Source of the DNA: Bdellovibrio sp. 28-41-41
Lineage (GTDB): Bacteria; Bdellovibrionota; Bdellovibrionia; Bdellovibrionales; Bdellovibrionaceae
Length of the DNA: 64,000 bases
Direction: 5' to 3'
NCBI GenBank assembly: GCA_002256935.1
Contig: NCGL01000017.1
Span: 1-64,000, forward strand
Part shown: one piece after another, positions 59,132 to 64,000 of the stretch
How the letters are laid out: the number at the start of each line of letters is the position of its first letter
How positions within the stretch are numbered: the stretch's first letter is position 1
Notes under the pieces: model-generated
The model's input: the letters and a program-made list of their open reading frames with translations, nothing else
What the model was told of the DNA's origin: nothing
Database searches by the model: none
Position numbers and translations under genes: made by a program

Positions 59132-60604
59132 TCAAAATTCCTCGTGCCATTTGGCCCCGTCGCGGGCTAACAACACGGCAGCGTCTGCGGGTCCAGCAGA
59201 GCCAGCAGCATAAGATTGAATCGTTTGGTTTGTATCTTTCCACGCCTCTAGAATATTTTCAGACCATTTCCAAGCGGCCTGTACTTCGTCTGAACGCATA
59301 AACAGAGTTGGATTGCCACGAACAATATCCATTAATAACCTTTCATACGCTTCAGGAAGTCTATGATCAAAAGTTTCTGCAAAGCTTAAGTTTAAGTACA
59401 CAGGCTGCAGTCTGTATCCGCCAGGACCTGGAACCTTAGTTGTCATTTGCAGCTTCACGCTTTCATCGGGTTGCAGTCGGATAATTAATTTATTTGTTTC
59501 TGGCGCACTTGGTAGCCCTGGAAAAATATTTAAAGGGACCGGTCGGAACTGAATAACGATTTCAGAATACCGTTGTTCCATTCTTTTTCCAGTTCTTAAG
59601 TAGAAAGGAACACCTGACCATCGCCAATTATCGACATAGGCCTTCAGCGCCACATAAGTTTCAGTTTTACTGTTTGTTTTTCCAAGATCCTCTGTATAAC
59701 CATTAACTTTTTCTCCGTTAACAGAACCACTGCGGTACTGTCCACGCACTGTCATCTGTTGACATTCATTTTCAGAAATTGGCCGTAATGAATTTAATAC
59801 TTTTAATTTTTCATCACGAACAAAGTCAGGAGTGATATGACTAGGAGCTTCCATTGCCACCAAACACAGCAACTGTAACAAATGATTTTGAACCATGTCC
59901 CGCAAAGCACCCGATTCATCATAGTATCCACCACGAGTTCCCACTCCGATACTCTCGGCTACTGTGATTTGGACATGATCTACAGTATCGCTATTCCATA
60001 GTCTTTCGAAAATATTATTTGCAAAACGCAGAACCATTAGGTTTTGAACTGTCTCTTTGCCAAGGTAATGATCTATTCGGTAAACCTGACTTTCCTGAAA
60101 GCACTCAAGGATAGAATTATTAATGCTTTTAAAGGATTCCAAATTTGACCCCAAAGGTTTTTCTATAACGACTCTGGTTTCTGGCGTAATTAGTTCATGG
60201 GATTTTAATTGATGGCAAATTTTTCCAAAAATAGAGGCGGGTGTCGCAAGATAAAAAACTCTGACTGGCCGCGGATTATTGTCAATGATTTTTTTTAGTT
60301 CATCAAAACTAGAACTTTTTTCAGAATTAACTAAAACATAGTGAACACCCGCTGTAAATTCATTCCAAACGTTTTCATCAAAGTCGCCTTCTTTGATGTG
60401 ATTTTTCCCATGTTCAAGAAGATGCTTTTTAAAAGAATCTTCATCCATTCCTGTGCGGCCAAGGAGAAAAATTCTGCCATCAGAATTCCATTGCTTCTCT
60501 TGAAATCGATAATAAAGCGCTGGCATTATCTTTCGCAATGACAGGTCTCCCATACCACCAAAAATCACCATATCAGTTGCTGCTAATGCCATTGATGCAG
60601 TCAT
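59132..60604 (-). CDS. zwf: glucose-6-phosphate 1-dehydrogenase
   Basis: Oxidises glucose-6-phosphate to the lactone with NAD(P)+. The 490-aa product is usual for the family. Coenzyme fold: VIFGGMGDLSLRK at about residues 13-25 (family GxxGDLxxRK). Substrate-binding signature: VYRIDHYLGKE at about residues 174-184 with the catalytic His. Also RVVIEKPLG, YYDESGALRDMVQNHLLQLL, WRWSGVPFYLRTGKRM. Start ATG 60604 has GAGGG in front. First gene of the Entner-Doudoroff operon, with a good promoter at 60653-60681. Confidence 0.97.
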   Translation of the reverse strand: MTASMALAATDMVIFGGMGDLSLRKIMPALYYRFQEKQWNSDGRIFLLGRTGMDEDSFKKHLLEHGKNHIKEGDFDENVWNEFTAGVHYVLVNSEKSSSFDELKKIIDNNPRPVRVFYLATPASIFGKICHQLKSHELITPETRVVIEKPLGSNLESFKSINNSILECFQESQVYRIDHYLGKETVQNLMVLRFANNIFERLWNSDTVDHVQITVAESIGVGTRGGYYDESGALRDMVQNHLLQLLCLVAMEAPSHITPDFVRDEKLKVLNSLRPISENECQQMTVRGQYRSGSVNGEKVNGYTEDLGKTNSKTETYVALKAYVDNWRWSGVPFYLRTGKRMEQRYSEIVIQFRPVPLNIFPGLPSAPETNKLIIRLQPDESVKLQMTTKVPGPGGYRLQPVYLNLSFAETFDHRLPEAYERLLMDIVRGNPTLFMRSDEVQAAWKWSENILEAWKDTNQTIQSYAAGSAGPADAAVLLARDGAKWHEEF

Positions 60605-60652
60605 AACCCTCGATTATTTAAGTTGAAATTCAAATTAGATCTTAAACCGAGA

Positions 60653-60681
60653 ATTTTAACTTTAACCGTTTGGAGGGTCAA
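60653..60681 (-). promoter_or_regulatory. sigma-70-type promoter of the zwf-pgl-edd-eda operon
   Basis: Read on the minus strand: TTGACC (60681-60676), 17-bp spacer, TAAAAT (60658-60653). This is close to consensus with ideal spacing and lies about 50-77 bp upstream of the zwf start. Confidence 0.65.
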
Positions 60682-60729
60682 CTAAAAACTAATCCGGTTT
60701 GATAGCCCTACCAAGTCATTTTTTTCTTC

Positions 60730-60757
60730 TTGAAGTTCGAGATTTGTTCGATATATT
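60730..60757 (+). promoter_or_regulatory. sigma-70-type promoter of lexA, overlapping the first SOS-like box
   Basis: TTGAAG (60730-60735), 16-bp spacer, TATATT (60752-60757). The first GTTC-N7-GTTC element lies between and over these hexamers, so a repressor bound there would block RNA polymerase. Confidence 0.5.
60735..60749 (+). promoter_or_regulatory. putative LexA box 1 (GTTC-N7-GTTC)
   Basis: GTTC at 60735-60738 and GTTC at 60746-60749 with exactly 7 bp between. This is the direct-repeat LexA recognition sequence known from Alphaproteobacteria. It lies 53-67 bp upstream of lexA, inside its promoter. Confidence 0.6.
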
Positions 60758-60761
60758 GTAA

Positions 60762-60776
60762 GTTCGATGTTTGTTC
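60762..60776 (+). promoter_or_regulatory. putative LexA box 2 (GTTC-N7-GTTC)
   Basis: GTTC at 60762-60765 and 60773-60776, again 7 bp apart, 27 bp downstream of box 1. Flanking bases are also shared (AGTTCGA ... TTTGTTCGATAT), so the two boxes look like a duplication. It lies between the -10 element and the ribosome-binding site. Confidence 0.6.
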
Positions 60777-60801
60777 GATATTGCCTTGAAGGAGACCATC
60801 C

Positions 60802-61395
60802 ATGCAGAATTTAACATTGAATCAGAAGAAAGTTTTGGATTTCATTAAGTCGTACGTCAGCAAGAACGGTACTCCTCCGACGTATGAAGTGATCGCTAAG
60901 AACCTGGGGTATAAAGCCAAGTCCACCGTTCATCACTATATTGAAGCCTTAATTTCCAAAGGCTATATGACCAAAGAGAATCATCTGTCGCACGGATTGA
61001 CCCTGCATAATGAAGGCAACCTGCTGCCCGTCTTAGGCAAAGTCGCTGCGGGACAACCCATCGATTTCAAAAAAGCCGATGAACATGTCGAGGTGCCCTC
61101 GTTTATGGTCAAAGGTCCCGGTCCTTATTTTGTTTTGCAAGTCTCTGGCGATTCCATGATTGGCGAATGCATTCAAGATGGTGACTATGTCATTATTCGT
61201 CAGCAAAAAACTGCGAATCAAGGCGATATCGTTGTCGCCGAAATTGAAGATAGCGCCACTATCAAACGCTTCCATAAAAAACGAACACATATCGAATTGC
61301 ACTCGGCCAATGAGAAATACAAACCCATCATCATCAATGATAGCGCACAACTGCGTATCGCTGGTGTATTCTGCGGATTGCTGAGAACTCAATAA
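60802..61395 (+). CDS. lexA: LexA SOS repressor
   Basis: Represses the SOS regulon until RecA-stimulated self-cleavage. The 197-aa protein has a winged HTH at residues ~1-65 (TPPTYEVIAKNLGYKAKSTVHHYIEALISKGYM), the Ala-Gly cleavage site at residues 83-84 (KVAAGQP), the nucleophile Ser118 in GDSMIGECI, and Lys155 in ATIKRF. All elements for autocleavage are intact. The recognition helix (AKSTVHHYIEALI) differs from the E. coli type. Strong GAAGGAGACC ribosome-binding site. It heads an operon with imuA, imuB and dnaE2. Confidence 0.97.
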   Translation: MQNLTLNQKKVLDFIKSYVSKNGTPPTYEVIAKNLGYKAKSTVHHYIEALISKGYMTKENHLSHGLTLHNEGNLLPVLGKVAAGQPIDFKKADEHVEVPSFMVKGPGPYFVLQVSGDSMIGECIQDGDYVIIRQQKTANQGDIVVAEIEDSATIKRFHKKRTHIELHSANEKYKPIIINDSAQLRIAGVFCGLLRTQ

Positions 61396-61411
61396 TGTCT
61401 TGGGATGGTTT

Positions 61412-61948
61412 ATGGGACTACAAATTGTTAAACCTACTATTGCGCAGCTTCGCGAGCTCATTGGTGCCACCAAGGCCGACGATCGCCCTCGTCATTCCTG
61501 TTCGTTGTACCCGGCTGGATTTGCCGCGGGATCATTCATCGAACTCACAGGTTCACAGCGCACAGAATTCACGGCTCAGTTTCTAAGCGAGAATCCAGAA
61601 TTAAAAGTGGCCTGGGTGGAAGAATCCATCACCATCAATCCCTATGCCTTGAAACAAAAAGGTGTTTGCCTAGATAATATTTTATTTATCGAAGGCAAAA
61701 AAGATTTAGCTTGGTGTTTAAATCAAGTCTTGGGCTCTGGTTGTTTTCAAATCGTCGTTACCGAAAACAGTCGTTTTCACGAAAAAGATTTACGCCGATT
61801 TCAATTGCTGTCAGAAAAGACACAGAATCATTTCTTCTTATTGTCCGCAAACCCAACGCCCAGCTGGGTTCCACATCTGCAATTAAAAGTTTCTAAGATC
61901 CACGACCAGTGGTCCGTGCACGCTTTGCGCAAACGAGGTGCTTTATGA
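61412..61948 (+). CDS. imuA: ImuA-like protein of the mutagenesis cassette
   Basis: The 178-aa protein starts at ATG 61412 (MGLQIVKPTIAQL), preceded by GGGATGG; a four-codon longer TTG start is possible. It is a shortened RecA/SulA-like domain. The place of the Walker A loop reads FAAGSFIELTGSQRTEF, without the GKT/GKS lysine, so ATP binding is unlikely in the usual mode. The last part (FQIVVTENSRFHEKDLRRFQLLSEKTQNHFFLLS, in two strands and a helix) fits the RecA-like core. In known cassettes ImuA with ImuB and DnaE2/ImuC carries out SOS mutagenesis. The gene begins 16 bp after lexA and overlaps imuB by 4 bp. Confidence 0.85.
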   Translation: MGLQIVKPTIAQLRELIGATKADDRPRHSCSLYPAGFAAGSFIELTGSQRTEFTAQFLSENPELKVAWVEESITINPYALKQKGVCLDNILFIEGKKDLAWCLNQVLGSGCFQIVVTENSRFHEKDLRRFQLLSEKTQNHFFLLSANPTPSWVPHLQLKVSKIHDQWSVHALRKRGAL

Positions 61949-63258
61949 GAATCGTCTGCATCAAGTTGCCTAAAAATACCGACGCTCAAGCTATCGCTGA
62001 AATTTTCTATCGAGCGACGCCGCAGATTCGGCTTCGTCAAGCCGGCAATATGCCCGCGCCGTTTGATCACACGGCGATTTTTTTAGAAATTTCGAAATGC
62101 CACAACTTGTATTCAGAATCCACATTTTTAAAACGCACGCAGGTGACACTGGAATGCATCGACATCCGTGCTGAGTTAGCTATCGCCGATGATATCAGCA
62201 CAGCACTGGCCATGGCGATTTACCCTGTCGTGGATAAAGAATCACTGCCCGTTGAATCTTTGATTTATTATAGTGATCCTCTGGGACAATACCCAGATCA
62301 GCACGGCTTGGTCGTCAAAGCGGTGAGTTTATTAAAATCATTACGCATTCACACACTCAAAGATTTTCTGAAAATTCCATCGTACGAAATATCACCCCGA
62401 TTTGGTTCCGTGATTCTAATGGCCTACCAACGCATTTTAGGTCTGCATGATATCCCGTGGACCGAATTCATTCCCCGTCACGTCGTGGAGGAAAAGCATG
62501 AATTTGACTTAGCCTACCCACCGCGCGATCTAGAACCGATTTATTTCACTCTACGCCCCATGCTAGAGAAACTCTACCTGCGTTTGCGCGGGCGGGGTCA
62601 GCGCGTTCGGCAATTTAAAATTGTTTTGCAGCAGGAATATGAAACTCGCAAAAATCAACAGAGCTATGAAGTGCCCATTATTATCCAGCTGCCTTTTGTT
62701 TCTGTAAAAACGATTTTTCAAATCACAAAAGAAAAACTGGACGCCGTTGTCCAGCGCAATCCTTTGGAGCATGCGATTGTCAGTGTTTCTGTTGTTGTTA
62801 CGGAAGAGGCTCCGTATTTAACTAGCCAGAAAGATCTGTTTGATCAAAAGAAAGAAGAAACTTCGGAATCTTTTTTTCATTTAGTATCTAGGCTGGCCAC
62901 AAAATTGGGCAACGAAGGCGCGTTCTTTGCGCAGATCAAAGAGAACTATTTGCCTGAACGAAACTGGTTTCGCGTTCCTGAAAAATCCGCCGATACCGCT
63001 CAGGAATCCTTTATTCCCGAACGACCCCTGCGTTTATTAAAAGAACCTATGCTCATATTTATTCAAAACAACCGCATGGTTTACAATCGCCTACCCTACG
63101 ATATTACCGAATGGAAAAATCCCGAGGTATTGCTATCTAACTGGTGGGAAATTTCGGGTGGCGAGCGTGTGTATTATACATTGAACACCACGAGTGGTGA
63201 TAATTTTTGGGTGTTTAGAAATAAAGATAGTTATTACCTGCACGGAATTTTTGAATGA
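61945..63258 (+). CDS. imuB: ImuB, Y-family polymerase-like protein (catalytically inactive type)
   Basis: The 437-aa protein starts at ATG 61945 in the ATGA overlap with imuA. It keeps the palm/little-finger layout of Y-family polymerases (IAIADDISTALAMAIY-like segment, then HTLKDFLKIPSYEISPRFG, the helix-hairpin-helix region, and LYLRLRGRGQRVRQFKIVL). It lacks the catalytic acidic residues at the N-terminus (IVCIKLPKNTDAQ instead of a DxDxFF motif), as expected for ImuB. A possible beta-clamp-binding motif, QKDLFD, lies at about residue 305. ImuB acts as the hub that bridges clamp, ImuA and DnaE2. Confidence 0.9.
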   Translation: MRIVCIKLPKNTDAQAIAEIFYRATPQIRLRQAGNMPAPFDHTAIFLEISKCHNLYSESTFLKRTQVTLECIDIRAELAIADDISTALAMAIYPVVDKESLPVESLIYYSDPLGQYPDQHGLVVKAVSLLKSLRIHTLKDFLKIPSYEISPRFGSVILMAYQRILGLHDIPWTEFIPRHVVEEKHEFDLAYPPRDLEPIYFTLRPMLEKLYLRLRGRGQRVRQFKIVLQQEYETRKNQQSYEVPIIIQLPFVSVKTIFQITKEKLDAVVQRNPLEHAIVSVSVVVTEEAPYLTSQKDLFDQKKEETSESFFHLVSRLATKLGNEGAFFAQIKENYLPERNWFRVPEKSADTAQESFIPERPLRLLKEPMLIFIQNNRMVYNRLPYDITEWKNPEVLLSNWWEISGGERVYYTLNTTSGDNFWVFRNKDSYYLHGIFE

Positions 63259-64000
63259 AGTACGTCGAACTGCGCACTAAAACTAATTTCAGTTTCCTAA
63301 CAGGAGCATCGCACCCCAACGAGCTGCTTGAACAAGCTTTGAAAATGGGTCTATCCGGTATGGCCCTGACCGATATCAACGGTGTCTACGGCATGCCGCG
63401 CGGTTATCGCGTGGCCAAAGACCATCCTGATTTTAAATATCTGTGCGGCTGCGAACTGACATTTTTCGATCATGCTCCGCTCACATTGATTGCTAAAAAT
63501 CGTGCGGCGTATGCGCGCATCTGCCAACTGGTCACCACATCTAAAAAAGACAGCGAGAAAGGCGAAGGCAATTTATATATCGCCGGTTTTTTAACTGGCC
63601 TGACGGCTATCATCGCTGCGAATTTGGTGGTGATACCGCGTACAGAGTCAGAACTACCCGTTCAGTGGGCAGAATTAAAAAATCTATTCAAACGCAATCT
63701 CTACATCCCACTGACATTCTATCAAGACGGCCATGATGAAAAACGTGTTCGTCGGCTGCTAGAAATTAGAAACACGTTTGGTCTTGAGTTTGTCGCCAGC
63801 AATGATGTCGAATATCACATTAAGAAACGTAAACTCGTTCAAGATGTTTTAATTTCCATTCGCGAAACAAAACCTTTGTCTGAAATTGGTTTTAAAATTC
63901 GTGGCAATGGCGAACGTTATATTAAAAATCCTCAGCAAATGGCCTTGCTGTACAAAGACTTTCCCGAAGCTCTTGATAAAACCGTCGAGATCGCTAGTGA
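63255..64000 (+). CDS. dnaE2: error-prone DNA polymerase III alpha subunit DnaE2/ImuC (3' end outside window)
   Basis: ATG 63255 overlaps the imuB stop (ATGA). The visible 248 residues form the PHP domain and the start of the palm: YVELRTKTNFSFLTGASHPNELLEQAL, GMALTDINGVYG, FKYLCGCELTF, VASNDVEYHIKKRKLVQDVLISIRETKPL. The HxH and the His of the LTDH motif found in replicative DnaE PHP domains are replaced (LRTKT, LTDIN), as in DnaE2/ImuC proteins that lack PHP exonuclease activity. It completes a lexA-imuA-imuB-dnaE2 operon for damage-induced translesion synthesis. Confidence 0.95.
   Translation, partial: MKYVELRTKTNFSFLTGASHPNELLEQALKMGLSGMALTDINGVYGMPRGYRVAKDHPDFKYLCGCELTFFDHAPLTLIAKNRAAYARICQLVTTSKKDSEKGEGNLYIAGFLTGLTAIIAANLVVIPRTESELPVQWAELKNLFKRNLYIPLTFYQDGHDEKRVRRLLEIRNTFGLEFVASNDVEYHIKKRKLVQDVLISIRETKPLSEIGFKIRGNGERYIKNPQQMALLYKDFPEALDKTVEIAS

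Noticed and set aside
1..64000. tRNA, rRNA, CRISPR, prophage and insertion sequences
   Set aside because: Looked for cloverleaf-type gaps, regular spaced repeats, transposase motifs and terminal inverted repeats; nothing convincing was seen.

Overview
The window comes from a moderately AT-rich Gram-negative chromosome, most likely a member of the Bdellovibrionota (Bdellovibrio or a close relative). This is inferred from protein content, not from an rRNA gene. The supporting evidence is a myxobacterial-type Agl/Glt gliding cluster with TolQ/TolR-like proteins, TPR proteins and an AgmX/PglI C-terminal domain; a lexA-imuA-imuB-dnaE2 mutagenesis cassette; and a very high share of secreted proteins, lipoproteins and proteases. 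No tRNA, rRNA, CRISPR array, prophage or insertion sequence was seen.

Layout. 1-1021: the 3' part of an SNF2-type helicase, then a decayed pair made of an ABM monooxygenase fragment and a soxR 3' remnant. 1055-10166, minus strand: a CapA-like protein; a five-gene trans-envelope export operon (LolD-like ATPase, two FtsX-type permeases, a LolA-like carrier and an outer-membrane barrel); a nitronate-monooxygenase-like enzyme; a 56-aa membrane protein. 10351-17648, minus strand: small secreted proteins, an HExxH metalloprotease-like protein, a PA2778/PA2779-type pair, an OPT transporter and PEP carboxylase. 17803-23457, plus strand: an App1-type phosphatase, a large beta-propeller lipoprotein and a paralogue of the HExxH protein.

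23784-40405, plus strand: the Agl/Glt-like machine. It holds a lipoprotein, a TolQ-like and two TolR-like proteins, a 1021-aa TPR protein, an AgmX/PglI protein, another lipoprotein, a beta-barrel, a second TPR protein and a von Willebrand A lipoprotein resembling the myxobacterial gliding adhesin CglB. A further secreted protein and a subtilisin follow. Most of the genes overlap or nearly touch, so they are probably co-transcribed and form one motor-to-surface complex.

40497-52814: mixed accessory genes (PTP-like phosphatase, AbgT and EamA transporters, an ECF sigma factor with a small membrane partner, an ABC exporter, an HD hydrolase, several secreted unknowns). Between them lie remnants of a radical-SAM gene, an osmC gene and a histidine kinase. 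52845-60604, minus strand: a delta-60-repeat lipoprotein and a complete Entner-Doudoroff operon zwf-pgl-edd-eda. 60802-64000: lexA-imuA-imuB-dnaE2. Two GTTC-N7-GTTC sites lie in the lexA promoter.

Two themes stand out. One is a compact, nearly complete gliding/adhesion operon that ends in a secreted protease. The other is a scatter of short, mostly 3'-terminal gene remnants (soxR, ABM, radical SAM, osmC, histidine kinase), which points to ongoing loss of stress-response genes by deletion.
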